This document shows, piece after piece, positions 1 to 13,761 of a DNA stretch of 64,000 nt. A model generated the notes under the pieces. The model was not told the origin of the DNA. It worked only from the letters and a program-made list of their open reading frames with translations, and did not search any database. The translations under genes and the position numbers were made by a program. The stretch spans positions 21,110,470 to 21,174,469 of the forward strand of contig NC_029521.1 in the NCBI RefSeq assembly GCF_001577835.2. Direction: 5' to 3'. The DNA is from Coturnix japonica. Lineage: Eukaryota; Chordata; Aves; Galliformes; Phasianidae. The number at the start of each line of letters is the position of its first letter. The first letter of the stretch is position 1.

Positions 1-1003
1 CAGCAGATATCCTATTTAATAAACTTGCAGGGACACTTAGGCAGAGCAGACTCAGCTTTAAGTAGCTACACTCTGTTCAGGGTATGCTTTGTGCACTGAC
101 AGCCAGTGCTATGGTGCAACTGCAGGTGTTATGGAAGCTGGAACCTGGTACTAAGCTGTCAACTCTATCTTCTCAGCACTGCTCTCAGTGGGGGAATTAC
201 TGCTGCCTCCATCTTAAAAGCGGAAGAACTGGGTACAAAGTGACACTCTATAACTTGCTCCATCAGTCGGAAATTTGTGGTGGTAGAGACACCGGACACA
301 GGTTCTTCAAATGCCTGCAGAGTAACGATCTATGCATTTGGCTCCCCTTCCTACTGTGAGATGACCCTCCCCCACCTCCTGAAACTTGCTGCCAGTGCTC
401 CAGTTTGCTTTTTCAGCAGACAACCAGATGGTTCCAAGTTAATGAAACAGTCTGAATGTAACAGGGAAAAGCAAGAGCGAGGAGTTGACTGAGTTGGTGG
501 TGGTGAGGTTTGGTGGGTACTGCAATGGTTGGGCTGGATTTGCTAAGACACTTTGGCACCTAAGAATAAACAAGCCTGACAGACACTAAAACACACAATA
601 AACACACAGAGTCAGAAGGGGTTTCTAAAGCTCAAAAAAGGAAGATGTGACTTCTCACTTACAGAAATCATTAAAACCATTTATAAGTGACCAGAGAAAC
701 AGCATATATGTGAAAGAAAAACAGCGGAGTACAGTGGCAAGGCAATAATAAAACTTATGTCCTTGCAGATGACCCCAAATCAGTTACTCAGCTCGAGCCA
801 TTTATTTCCTCTATTGTAAAAGTGAAGAGAAACAGTAGCTTGCTCAGTAATTCTGAGCTGGGCATATACGTCATATAACAACAACAAAACAAAGAAGGAG
901 ATTTGTTTCAAGAACAATCAAACAAGGCAACTTTTAATTCCTAACAGTAAATAAGACTAGAAGGCTGATAAATGCAAAAAACAAAGATAGAAACTTTTCT
1001 TAC
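1..1003 (-). other. STN1: STN1 intron 3, partial
   Basis: This is sequence downstream of the exon 3 donor, running off the window edge. It is AT-rich and has no recognised exon, RNA gene or repeat. The small open frames at 84-492 have no recognisable similarity. Confidence 0.7.
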
Positions 1004-1099
1004 CTCCATAACTGTGAAAAGCCTCTCGCTCTTTAGTCTGAACCACCATCCCGACAACATCCACCTGTCTCACTGGATGTCCATTATAGAAGAATACAC
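1004..1099 (-). CDS. STN1: STN1 exon 3, start of the OB fold
   Basis: This 96-base exon has acceptor TCTAG above 1099 and donor GAG|GTAAGA below 1004. Joined to the start-codon exon it reads [20 protein letters not shown] and then a stretch ending EAFHSYG, against human GVFLYNGHPIKQVDVLG. Both ends are in phase 1, so the exon keeps the frame. The VDVVGMVV run fits the first beta strand of the OB fold. Phases agree with the neighbouring exon. Confidence 0.92.
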
Positions 1100-4000
1100 C
1101 TAGACACACAACACCCTTGATAAGAATAACTACTTTTTCTTCAGCATCCTGCTCTAGATAGGTTTGACTGACAAATGTGACTTCCTTGCACACTTAATGT
1201 GCCTTAAAGCTAATTAATGCTTGCTTACATGAAAAATCCCCTCAATCAACATGCGCTGGGAACACAAGAAGAAAGGATCAGCTCCACATAGGACACAAAA
1301 CTTGTGCTATTGAAGTCTCTTGCTTTCTTCTATGTTTGGATTGGCAGAAGTGTTTACTGTGGGCTTTAGGAGGTTTTATCTTTTGTTGTTTTGGGGGGTT
1401 TTTTTGTTTGTTTGTTTTTTGTTTTTACAACTTCAGCAGTCTTCAGAATAAATAAGTGAATACAATGGAAGCACTTAGAGCTTCTCACCACACAGCTGTT
1501 CCTGATTAAGGCATTGCCTCCAAAAGGAAAACTAACACAGTTCTGTCTTTTATTTCTAGAACAGGAGCCATGGCGTGGGGTAGGGCATGGAGGTGGGTGG
1601 GGGTTAAACAACACTCTCACACTGCAGAGCACACTGCAGTCACCATGGCTGGTATCCCGAGCTACAGTTTCTGAAATAACATGTTCTAAAAACATCCCTT
1701 CGAAGCTATTTTTGCACATCTATAAAGATGACTTGGAAAAGAATAATACAAAAGTAAGTTCAGGAAATGGTGAGGAGTCAGAGCCCAGGGGACTTCCACA
1801 ATACTGAGGTTGCCACATGGAGTGATTTCTTTCAAGAGTGTGATAAATGTTTTTAACAAACCCTGATGTAAACAGATACTGAAGCTTCACAGTCCACTAG
1901 CAGGAGAATAACCAGGAAACAAGCTCTAGTTAGAGCCTGGTCTGATTTTCAGTCCATGTGTTTTCTTCAGTTTGGGAATAGTGTTGTTTTACTGAAATAC
2001 GATGCTATCTGGGACATTCAATAACTGCATAACTCAAGCATCTTGAAAAGGAACATTCATCTCAAAGCACTGTGACAAATCTTACAAAGGGAAAAAGAAA
2101 CTCTGCAGCAAGGGAATCACAAAAGCATTCCGTATTAAAAAGAAAAATCCAATGTGAAATCCCAAAATAACTTGTCCCACACACCAGCAGCCCTCAGTAG
2201 GCCTGGAATTATTTTTCCTCACATACGAAACAAAAACAGCAGTTTCAGAAATAGTCAAAGGTGATCAGCCAAGCAGGACACGAACGGGGGTTTTGCTGAC
2301 ACAAATCCACTGCAGTATTTCAGGGATGCATCTACTGCAGTCATCTTAAAACCATGCAGTCACTGGTCAGGTGTAGTATAAAGAATGTTCAGCAGGTTTG
2401 TCTACTTTTCTTATTCCATCTATCAGGACACAAATAAACACTGCTGGAGAATCTCTCAATGAAGGTGCTCCCAGCGTATATAAACATTCATTAAATCTTA
2501 CAAAACAGACACATGAGAAGGTCTGGGTCACTTTCAGGGCAAATCTATGGGGCAGAGGCACCCACCTCTTCATGTGCGAACAAGCAACATGTTATTATAA
2601 TCATTTCACAGTTAGTAAGCTGAGTTTTGGCAAATGACAGTGACCAGATAGAACTGGTTCTCTATATCCCTATAAGCTTACACAGTACTCCACCCTTACT
2701 CTGAGAAATTACCTGAATTCATATGAAAGATGACACTATATTTACATTATCAATCAGAAGCTATTGAACTGGATGACTTGAAGGTGTAAAGAGGGAGCTT
2801 TTCTCCTCCCAAATTATCTGTTTAACTATGTTCACATCAGTAGCAATAAGAACACAGCACACATTTGAAGCCATGTATTGATGCATTCAATCTAGCCCCA
2901 GTAACTTAGTAAATAACACATGTATTAACATGCTGTTACCACAGCAGGAAACCACAGCCACACTTTAGGGGGACAATGGTTACAGAGAAGGCAAGTTCTG
3001 GTCCTATCGTTACCATCACCGAGTAACGAGGTGTTTGCCATCACTTTAATTCTTATTACCTCCTTGTGTTATTTGCAGCTTCCCTTGCTTGTTGATAAGC
3101 TGTCACAATGCTGTACTGCATGATAGCTCTGCACACACTTCCATGGTGTGATTATGTGTTACAATTGAGTTTGACACCCACTCTCATTTCAAGGCCTCTA
3201 AGTCAACACAACTGCTGTGTTTATCTGGGTGGTTTTCCAGCCTTCATGTCACCATTTCTAGCAGGAGAGTAATTGGACAGGTTTACTGCTTTCCTCTGTG
3301 TTCTTTTAAGTGATTAGCCATTGTTGCATCAAATCCTAATGCTTAAAAATGGAAAGAAAAAACTTATTAGGTCATTCAGTTCATTTCCTCAGAGCCACTG
3401 CAAAATTGTTCCATACAGTAAATTCCTGGCAATTTGTACAGTCAGGATATAAACAGTCCCGGTGAATGGGATCCCACCTTTTTCCTGGGGAGGCTGCTCC
3501 ATAATTTAGGAAAAGTACCCTTTGAATATCTGCTAACATTTAGCCCGCCTTTCTTTTTATTCCTCCTAGGTATGACTCTGTTTTGCACTCATTCATTCTT
3601 AATTACCCTTACTTAATGACTGATTCATTAGTAAACAGCTCCAGCTGGTCTTCAACAAACCCATTAAATTCAGGGAACATTGGCAGCGAACATCTACCTT
3701 CCTCCTTCCCCAAAAGATACTTTTTCTTTATTTAGAAGAAGTTTCCATTGAGCCAATGGGTGAGATATGCTAAAAGACATCTTCTGTGGTACATACACAG
3801 CAACAGGACACTGAACAAGACTAAGGATGTTTCTCTATGAAATTTCATTTTATTCTCTTAAGTTTGGTTAGAAAATGACACGGGATTGCAAACAAGCTTA
3901 GTTGTGCAGGATGCCAGACACACAGGAAGTGAAGAAAGCTCACATGCACCAATTTTCAAGACTGATATCTTGATGTGACAGATACCACTTCCTTAGGACT

Positions 4001-5594
4001 ATCTTAAATAAATAAAAACTGAAATAGTTATGAGGCAGAAAACAACTCACACAAGTAAAAGAAAGGGAAGGGAGAAGGAAAAACTTAAGCTATGTAGAGG
4101 TGAACAGAAGAGCATACAGGATTGTGCCTTCAAAGGCCATTCATGTTCTCTTGAAGCACATTTACTGATGTTCACAGATTTAATTCTTCTGAGTATATTT
4201 GTATATGTGCGCGCATGAATTGTTTTGTATTTCATTCATTCAATAACAATTAAAACATCTCTGACTAAAGGAAGAACCTTTATCGGATGTACTTGCTATA
4301 CCAGTACTACAATAAGACTGCAGTTTTGGGAAGCCTTGAGGCACTGCTAGATTTGGTCCAAATATCAACAATAGAATGTAGCCCAATTCCTGAAGGACTT
4401 GAGAAAAAAACAGTCTGTGAAGTCCTGATGAACATAAGAGTGGTTTTAAAACTGAAGAAAACCACCCGTCCTTCACTTCTACATGAGTAGTACTGTTGTT
4501 ATCCTTGTTGGTAAAGAAATAAATGAGAATCATAAAACCTACAGGACAGAACTTATTGAAAGGGCCAATCAGATGCACTTTTTCCTCTGTGGATTAAAAA
4601 TAAACAAAAAACCAGCCCCAGCAAACCAAATGGAAAACACGCTCTGCTTGGGGTTTCCTGCTTGTCACCATCAATTCTAAGTTTCTTGGGATTCCTCCCC
4701 AACTTCTTCTGTACCTTGACACATTCCAGTTTGAAGTAACAAACACTTCCACAGAAGAGATCACACTGCAGCCTGTTTAGATTCTTTATAGTGAAAACAG
4801 AAACTAAAAGGTCAGAGCCACAGTGCTCTACACAATGTACATGCATGGGGGATATTGGCTGAAGATCAGCAGAACCAGACTGTAAAGCACACAACTGCCA
4901 GTAATGGTTAAGAAATAAAAGGCGTGGTACAAGACGCCCAGGTGCCAGAATTCACAAACAAGTCTTTCAAATACATTTAGGATGTCCTATCCTTCATAAC
5001 TAGAAATTAAGCAAACGAAACCTATATCCATTTTTTACAGTACATTAATATCGCATCAACTAATTGATATTATGTTATAATAAAAAGAAGAGGCATAAAA
5101 CCCTCCTCAAGTATTGTGAGCAGAGTGGCGAGATATAACATACATGGCCAGAAAGGACCAGCGTTTTTAGAACTGTCAGAGTACAACAAGCACTACCACC
5201 TAGTGCAAGTACCCCACCTTAATGTAAGCTAGCTTGTGTGTGTGTGTGTGTATATACAGAACTAACATTTTATTTTTTCACCTGTATTCCTTCAAACAAG
5301 GTATACAATCTGTTTTTCTTAGGACTACTAAAGGTACCACTGCCACGTAGTTTCAAGGTACTGAAAAATAACTACTGGGATCTGCAATCTCTCAATGAAA
5401 AGCAAAACACAAATCAAATACAATTCTCTGTGTTTCATAATCAGTGCATATAAGAACATACCTGGCACTTGTTTAGATTCTCTCATTTCTTTTATATCTT
5501 TAATATAGAGTCTTGCAAAAGCAGAAAATACAGGATCTAACCCCCAGAGCAGGGAAGGTGTCTCTTCTTCATACTTCTTGGACTCAGACTGCAT
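1004..5594 (-). CDS. STN1: STN1 (OBFC1), CST complex subunit, 5' coding part (two exons)
   Basis: STN1 is the OB-fold subunit of the CTC1-STN1-TEN1 complex, which binds single-stranded telomeric DNA and helps polymerase alpha-primase fill in the C-strand; it acts in the nucleus. Two exons join in the order 5594-5462 then 1099-1004 and give 76 codons plus one base. The product matches the human N-terminus closely, including [15 protein letters not shown] and the stretch [13 protein letters not shown]. The second exon starts the OB fold. The remaining OB fold and the C-terminal winged-helix region lie left of position 1, so the gene is cut by the window edge and not broken. No STN1 exon 4 is visible in positions 1-950. 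The gene reads away from SLK. Family assignment is by recalled human protein. Confidence 0.93.
1100..5461 (-). other. STN1: STN1 intron 2
   Basis: This is the 4.4 kb intron between the two STN1 coding exons. It holds a short GT repeat near 5235 and a T/G-rich stretch at about 1375-1430. I see no other exon, RNA gene or recognisable transposon; short open frames here look random. Confidence 0.8.
5235..5256. repeat. (GT)n microsatellite followed by TATATA
   Basis: About eight GT units run directly into a short TA stretch. It lies in STN1 intron 2. Confidence 0.9.
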
Positions 5595-5601
5595 TCGAAA
5601 C
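5462..5601 (-). CDS. STN1: STN1 exon 2, start-codon exon
   Basis: The acceptor is a pyrimidine-rich tract ending in CAG just above 5601, and the donor after 5462 reads CAG|GTATGT. The ATG is at 5594-5592, only seven bases into the exon, and opens [19 protein letters not shown]. An in-frame ATG further upstream (near 5690) lies beyond the acceptor in the intron, so it is rejected as the start. The exon ends after the first base of a Gly codon (residue 45), which is completed by the next exon. The first seven exon bases are 5' UTR, implying at least one upstream non-coding exon. Confidence 0.93.
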
Positions 5602-5870
5602 CTGGGAATGCAAGAAAAAGAAATGTAGTTATTGTCTACACAGGTGAAGAGAAGCTGTTCTGTGCAGATGACAATGATGCTTATCTCCAATTTTTATTAA
5701 AGATTAGTGATATTTTGACCTTCCCTAGACTGGTCATTCAACTTGTGAGACAGTGGATGTATTCAAACCCCTGAGTTCCACCTGGCACTTCACTTTTTAG
5801 TAGGAAACTGAGGATTTTTGTTGGCACCTGCCTTTATGTATCTTCCCCACACACAGGAAGGTTTTCCCAA

Positions 5871-5885
5871 CCCCCCCCCCCCCCC
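5871..5885. repeat. Poly-C tract (G15 on the minus strand)
   Basis: Fifteen consecutive C bases are preceded by CCCAA and followed by a T run. On the STN1-sense strand this is a G15 run in the presumed intron 1. Such runs are prone to length error in assemblies. Confidence 0.9.
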
Positions 5886-8800
5886 TTTTACATATGCAAA
5901 GTCTATTAAAAAAAAACTTCTCACTCTCCTTTTCTGGCTCAAATCTCCCCAAGAAACATACTTGTCCTCCTGCTGTATTGTAGTCATTCATCAGAAGACA
6001 TTTCTTAACTAAGCTATTGACTGCATGATCTTATTAATGCAAGGCTGGTATCACTCCATATGGCAGTTCTCCAGCTTCTTCCTAAACAATCTATAGAAAA
6101 TGTAGACCATGAATTTTTCCAAGCAACCATACAGCTTGAACCTCTATTTTAATGTGTTCTACAACACATTTAGTCTTCCCAGTCCCTCTTTTCTCTTATA
6201 GCCCCATGTACACTGATGCCTGCCTTATACCCAGTATACAGTATAGAAATAGCAAACTCAAAAGATTAGTCCAATAAATGCTCATGGCTCATAGAAAGAG
6301 ATCACACACCAAACAATAAACACATATCAGAATTAATGTGCAATACATGGGAATAAGGAGAAGCACTTCTATTCAGTTTCCCATTCCCAAACAGGACATA
6401 TTACAATAAAATTCTGTCCTTTTTGTTGCTATAGTTGTCCAACAATTCACTCTGAGTGGCACTTCTCCCTGACACGTATCCCATGGTACACACACAGTTC
6501 TTGTTGGGTATCATGATCCTTTATACAAAGCAGCATTCCATTCTGCAGCAAAAGCTCTTTCTCTCAATTTCAGAAACTACTGGGAATTGAAGCTGAAATT
6601 CTGCATTTTCCCCCTAACTCACACAGCTCATGACAGCTCTTCTCCAAAGAAGCTCACACCCTTCATGTACCACACTCTGCCTGCTTCGAGCTGCTTTACA
6701 CACCTAAAGTTCTATCTTACAGACCTTCAGATTCCTTGAGAAAAAGTAAGGCTCTTCTCTAGTGTTATAAAAGCACAACTTCTTGTTTATTCATCTGTTT
6801 TTAAGGCCACAGAATAAATCCTATGAAGTCCCAAGGTAAGACAGTCCATGCATTAGAGGCTGGGAGAGAGAAACTGCATTCCAGCCACTCTGGCTGGCAA
6901 GCACACGAGGATCATCCCACAGAGCAGCCTTCCCTTGCCCTTTCTTGGTTCTGGCAGCACCCCCCCAATCACTGCCACACCCCAAAGCCAAGTCCACTCA
7001 CTTCCTTCCCTGCCCAGTGGTCCACCTTTGCTATTTCCTGGGCTGTTTGCCTCCAACACATTCACTACAAATCCCTACTAGGGTGGAAGCCGTATAACTC
7101 TGTACTGAGCACTTAAACCCAGCCCACGGTGTTAGCAGTTCTTTTCTCCTGCAACAAAGACATGTCAACCAACTCTATCCAATGTATCTATTTTTGTGTT
7201 TGGTTATAAACATGTTTCATGCAGATTTATAGTATTAGTAAATACAGTGCTTAAAAAGCTGACAAAAACACTGAACCAATTTCTATTTTGCCATTGAATG
7301 GGATCTTCCTGTAAGCTGTTCCTGAATTGGCACCGGAAGCCTCTCCATCCCAGGGGTTAATTAACTAGTGACTCATCCTGGCAAAAGTGAGACCTGCCAT
7401 TATGTTAGGAGAGCTCACAGCTTCACACTGGTACTGTTGGTGATACGCTATCACCAAGGAAGATAACAGTGACTTTGTACAATGGAGATCCAAGGGGTGA
7501 ATCGCAGGCATTGTGGCTATGAGCAGCTCACAATAAACAATTCCAAACAGACAGCAGATGTACAAATGTTTAAGGATTAAAATGACTTCTGCCAAAGCAT
7601 CATGACAGCATTTATCAATACAAACAATGCAGCGTCATAGAAAAACACGTCATTCTATGTTTCGTTTTAAATGTCATGGAATGACTTTACAATTGTAGTG
7701 GTACGAGGAATTCAGCGCTGCTAGCAGTGCAAAAGGCAAGAGAGGCATCAGCCTTAGTAGGGTGAAATATCCCTTTTGTCACTGTAAAACATCTCTGAAG
7801 AAGGGGAATAAAAACCACAGTAAAACAAAAGACAGTGGAATTAAATCTTACTATCTGAAATACTCCTCTGGGAAAGAGTTCTGTTCCAAAGGCAAAAACA
7901 AAGTTGATATGGCAGTTACCTACGTATAAATAAACAAAAATGGTCTGAATTTGATACTACTTTAGGCAGCGATCTATCCAAATAAAGGCATTTCCTTGAC
8001 TTCCTTCTATCAATGTTAGCTTTCCTGACTGCAGTGAGAACTCAAACAAGACTGTAATCCTCAGACTTCTTATGCACTCAGCAAGGTGTTATCCTAAAAG
8101 GGGGAGAGACACCATGGAAAGCTGGCAGTCTTCCATCAGTTGCCACCATCTCAAACCATTCCCTCCCAAGTGGCCCAGCTGGGAGGATGGCCTCGGCTTG
8201 TCAGAATAGCTCCCAATTAAACCGCCCAAACTATTAGTTCAAAAGAACCAGTAGGGGCCAATGAATGTCTTGGCTCCAAATCCTGTGCTCACTATGTACC
8301 TTGTTCAAAACAGATAACAGAATTGCTCTTCTTCCAATCCCAGTGAAACAGGAACCACAAGAGAAATGTCTATTTTAGTTCATCTTACGGAGTCTTTTCC
8401 AGATGTGATTAANAGAAACAAAGCTCTTGAAGGAACTTTCCTTAGTCAGAGATGAGCTGTTACTTGACTAGGACAGGCTACAAACTGGCTGTGAGTGGAT
8501 TGCTTCATGGGTCAGCCATCACTGCCACAGAGAAAGCAAATTGTGGAGAGCAGGACAGCTGGGTTTCGTAACCATCTCAGTCATCTGAATTGAACTCATC
8601 TGTGCTTGACTCAACACCCTACGGAACAAAAGAGTATTATTCAATTCTTCATGAACAGCAGAGGCACTTCCAGCACAATGCAGTTAAAAATGGTTTGCAT
8701 TATCCAAAGCCGCATACAACATTTTAAATTAAAAACAAGCAAAGAAAACCAACACTGTATTATACAGCCAGATTCAAGTAAGCTTGAAAGTAAAAACTTT

Positions 8801-11800
8801 CATTGCAGATAATATCAAATAAAGATTCTAAAACTGAAGCTCCCCCACAGACTTCTAAAGAAAATACACAATTAAAGTATATTCTCAATACAAAAACGAT
8901 GCACTGCCACCAAACTAAATCACTCAAAAAAAGCAGGCTGAGCGCTTCCAGTCCTTGCAAACAAACTACCTCCTGCTGCTCACAGACTGTAATCTTGAAA
9001 CAAATACAGCAGTAGTGGTCGCTACTGATAGTCATAAGCCTCACTTGCTATTTGTATTTTAAAGCTATGAGATAATCATGCTGAAGCACCCTCTTCACCT
9101 AATTCTCTAACCTGTCTGGAGTGAGGGCAAGAGGAAGTCTATGAAGGCGATTAATTCTCTCTGAAAGCTCTTAATCTCCCTTGGTGCTGCTAGAACGAGC
9201 TGAGCTGCTGAAAAGACATTCTTTCACTGGGAAAGACAATTCTCAGCTGCTGGTATCAAGTAAAAACAAGCAAAAACAAAAAAAAAAAAGTGGGGTGTTT
9301 TTAGTATGAATACTGTTATATGGCTGAAAATAAAGCATAGAAGCTTTGATAGAAAAGAATTCCCAAGTCTCACAGCAAGTGAATGTCAAAAAAAAAAGCC
9401 TACAGACAGTCCATATCAGTTTATGTATCAGGTGTAAATTCAAACAGCCACTGCATTAGGATCAGAATTGATGTGAATATTCTACTACAACCGAAGACTT
9501 CAACATTATTAACTTGGGCTTTGGTTGCGTTGCACGACATGTTCAAATGTTTTCCAACCATTTCCAGTACCCAACAAAGCACTCGGTTATGGCAGATCTT
9601 TTTAAAGTTCTGAAAGCACTTTAAATTCTTCTGTACTGCACAAATGGATATTTAACTATATCAGAATAACACAAAGCTGTGCTTGAACCATGGTCTCCAA
9701 ATAACACGGCTATTGGGACACACAAAAGAAATTAAGCCAAAAGAATGCTGAAGTCTCAGGTACAAACAGGACCGTGGTACAACCTGTGAGCAAAACTACG
9801 CAGTGAGATTACTCATTTGGAGCTCTTTTGGAAGACGGATGTCTGCTATTCTGCTTGCAAGCAATAATAAAACTAGTTGGATGCTGACTTTATTTCTAAA
9901 TTGGCTACAGTATTTTTGTATCTTTTTATTGTCTTGCAGGCAACTTTTCTCCACCCAGTAATGACTCGTAATGCTTCCTGCGTTTTCTTACTGTGGGAAG
10001 TTCAAACTATTAACCCATGTAAGAACATGTAAGTTTTCGTTAATACTTTTTTAATGCTCCCTGAACAAGTCACTTGCCCTCCCAGCTGCCATCTAGGAAA
10101 AGTATCAAAAGGGTGGGTTTCTGCCTTAAAATGCTGCAGTTCCCAGCCCCATATCCTCCAAATTTCTTTCAGAACTTCCGTACTTGAAATCAAGGACAGG
10201 TTTTCCTATTCAGGACCGGGCTGCTCTGACCTATGAAACCAAGGTAAAGAAATCAAATAGATTTCCTCTTGTTCTCTGGATGCTCAAAATAGACAGAGAT
10301 GCAGTCAGAAATGTCATCAGTACATAATTATTGATAACAACAAATTACTCTGCATAATGCCTTAAACTGTGTTCACTGAACTCGGAATGATATGAAGAGT
10401 GGTTCCTTCCCCACTAAGAAAACCCAGCTCACCATCCTTTAGCTTTAGCTGCTGAATCCCATCAGGAGCTATTAAAAACCCAGAGACTTTATCCTCTATC
10501 AAATTTTGGGTTATAAGTTTCTATAACTCAAATGATGGTCTGAAATAACATTGTACAAACAGTCCCTGTGAGAGCTTTCTGAGCGCCATCACTGAATTGA
10601 TACAGAACATCAGCCCAGAACTGCACAGGAACACCTGCTCTGCAATAGGAACATATTCTTAACAGCTTTCCTCTCTATATTCAAAGAAGGCCAAACAACT
10701 CTGCTAGGAACTATTTTTGCCCACCTTTAATAAGATCTGAACCCAGTAGAAAGGCAACAAACCACCAACACAGCTTGAAAGAAAATGCCTCATTGACTCT
10801 GCATCTGAAACTGCTCACATTCCCTGCGTGAATCACTGTCACGGCTACTTGAGGATCCAATTATTACTATTTCTGACCTCTTGGCATGTGGAAAAAACAC
10901 AAGCTAAACATCCTCTTCTAAACAGATTAAAGCATTTCCTTAATTGCATTTCAATAGATGCCACTCATGCTTCTGAAAGCCAGTCACTCCTGCACACAGC
11001 ATCCAAAACATTATATTGCAGCTGAGCCAGAAGCCATAGAAATTCTTTTTTCTGTTGTTAATTTTACGGGTCTCTGCTACAAGAAATTCAGTTCAAACTC
11101 ATGTAAGGGGATTGTACGGTTTAATCCACAGATATGGTGCGGAGTATCATAAAACACAGTTCTGCGGATGGGAGATTAAAAATCCATTCTGCCATATTAA
11201 AAATAAATTAATAAATAAAAGGTTCTGGGGCACTTGAGATAAAAAACCATCACATCACAACACTCCATTTTCTCCTAATCAGGTCCCAGAGTCCAAAGTT
11301 CATGTATGCTATTGCGAAACATACAATAGCTGCTGTATGCCTTAACAACCCACACATTACAGCTACAGCATACTCAGCCATAGTATGGAGCAGCATTGCT
11401 ACAAAAAGCCAAATTCTATTCTTCAACTTAGAGTTTTTTGCTTCAAAAAAATCATAATTACACAGGAGTCAGTAGAAATCTTGCTTAAGGACCAGAACCT
11501 AATACAAGCAGAAAATGCTTTAAACATGAATGCAACATAAAAATGACATCATTTTTCAGTGTAAAGCTATACTGTTTCCTCAGTAAAATCACTTCCAAGT
11601 CAAGCTTTGAGCAGCTGATATCACTGCAGATCTAAGGCCTGAGCAGCAGGGTTCACACCACACTGAACCCTCAGTGAGTCTCACAACCCCATGTCATCCA
11701 CCATCAGCATCCGATCATTAGCAAAATATGTATCTTGGACAAAACATCTCATTAGCAAGAGATGTAGCTTAGATAAAGCGTTATGAGAATGTATTAACCT

Positions 11801-13270
11801 TTCCTTGTTTAGAAGCATAGTGTCAAGGCCTATTTGTACACAAACTTCCTTGGATCCCCCTCAAGCCTTGGCCAGGCTGGAGGTGGAATCCAAAGGGAGA
11901 ATGAAAGCAGATGTTCCCACCTAATAATCACTTGAACTGGTTTATTCAACAACATGGAAGCTGGAGACCTCACAGTTGAGCAGATGCACTGCACAGGACC
12001 TCCCAATGGCTGAGGAAGGCTCTCCAAATCCTCACTGCAACCAGGGCTCCCCAGTGACTGCAGATCTGGATGATGGTAAAGTATTAGGGCAGTTGGTGAT
12101 GTATCTTTCTTAATCACTATCACTATCCTCATGTAGTAACAGTTAGGTGCATTGCCTTGTTCCATATTAGTCTTGCTGTACTGGTTCACTTACTATTTCA
12201 TTGCTTTAAACTTCAGTAAAGATAAATGCACTTCTTTAAGTTGATGCCTGACGTTGGTGCTGACTCTGTCCACGGGCACAATGATCTGACATCTTGTTGG
12301 TAACAGACAAGTACTTACAAGTTTCCAATATTACCACATGGCAATGTCTCCCCAGGATACTACTGAACAGACAGTGCCTTTCAGTCCTTTATTTGGGTCA
12401 GATTTTGCAAAACACTCCCTCCTTTCAGTGAGGTGTATTTTTAATAATATGAGAAGAAGGCAAAAAGAAACGTCCTGCCTTTGCTTACCGTGTAACCAGG
12501 GCTGGATTTGCAGGCTGGCCATAATATCAATTAAAAAAAAAATACAATAACTCCTATTACAGAACAAGTCATTCCATCCTAAGATTCCAGAGGTGATCAG
12601 GATCACGAAAGAACACAATGTCTGCTCTGGAAAGCGACTCCTGGGAAACAGAGGACAAAACGCAGGATTTGCAGAAAGAAAAGCAGCAATACGTGTGGAT
12701 TTCTTGTTCAGACATTTTCGTGCCAGTAGTGACTGAGATGCAAAGCTATCTTTATCCCTTAATAAATTTCTAATCCTAGCTGCTATGTGAACCAATGCAA
12801 ATTTGAAAGCCACAAGCAAAAAAGAACAAATCAGCTCGTGACTGCCATGCAAGAGGCGAAGGGCTCATTACCATCTGGAGGAAAGGCAAACACGGTGAAG
12901 CATTTGTAATGCATGCTTTCATGTGACTTAACCAAAGCTTCTAACAGCCATCAGACCAACCGGGCTCTGCAAGTTTTAAATACTTTGCCTTGTTCTCATG
13001 TACAACTGTCAAATAGTTTCTCCTTTAAAAAAAAAAATCATCTCCAGTGATAAAAATGCTTAGAAAGACACCAATGCAGCTAAGAGTGTAGTGGCAGGAG
13101 TAGTTTAACAGCATATATATATATCTTTAAATCCATGCTTCAGATAGACTCATTTGTGTGGTTCTGTGAGGTCATTATAGTCACCAACATGTAAACAAAT
13201 TTAGAATAATAACTGTACTTTAAAAGAAGTGTTTCTCTGCAGTGAAGAATATTTTGGTACAGAATTAACA

Positions 13271-13761
13271 AGTTTGGAGAAGACCTACAAGATCATCCAG
13301 TCCAACCATCCACCCATCACCAATAGGTCTCACTAAACCACGTCCTTCAACACAGCATCCAAACACTCCTTGAAGAACTCCAGGGTCAGTGACTCCACCA
13401 CCTCCCTGTGCAGCCCATTCCACTGCCTGACCACTCTTTCAAAGAAGTAGTGTTTCCTAATGTCCAGCCTGAACCTCCCCTGGTGCAGTTTGAAGCCGTT
13501 CCCCCTAGTCCTATCACCAGTTACACGAGAGAAGATGCTGACCCCCAGCTCACTACAACCTCCCTTCAGGTAGTCATAGAGAGCAATAAGGTCTCCCCTG
13601 AGCCTCCTCTTCTCCAGACTGAACAATCCCAGCTCCCTCAGTCGCTCCTCATAAGGCCTGTGCTCCAGACCCCTCACCAGCTTTGTAGCCCTCCTCTGAA
13701 CACACTCCAGGGCCTCAATGTCTTTCCTGCTGTGAGGGGCCCCAAACTGGACACAGTTATC
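13271..13761 (-). mobile_element. CR1 LINE, 3' fragment with end of reverse transcriptase ORF
   Basis: On the minus strand the segment encodes the C-terminal CR1 ORF2 signature: [20 protein letters not shown], then a run containing [14 protein letters not shown] and [14 protein letters not shown], in one open frame of 114 codons (13677-13333). The left end shows the CR1 3' UTR style text (GATCATCCAGTCCAACC on the plus strand). The copy is 5'-truncated, as is usual for CR1, and the upstream RT catalytic region is absent. Bases beyond about 13,761 no longer resemble CR1. It lies in sense with STN1. Confidence 0.92.

Noticed and set aside
5595-5690. Upstream in-frame ATG extending the STN1 N-terminus
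   Set aside because: The extra codons lie beyond a good pyrimidine tract and AG acceptor at 5,602-5,603, and human STN1 begins at the internal Met.
8413-8413. Single ambiguous base n
   Set aside because: It is an assembly or base-call ambiguity in an intron, with no feature attached.
12331-12852. A 173-codon open frame on the minus strand in the presumed STN1 intron 1
   Set aside because: It is the longest non-SLK, non-CR1 frame outside the GC-rich island, but it has no recognisable domain, is Ile/Leu/Phe/Cys-rich in the way random AT-rich frames are, and is not flanked by convincing splice sites.
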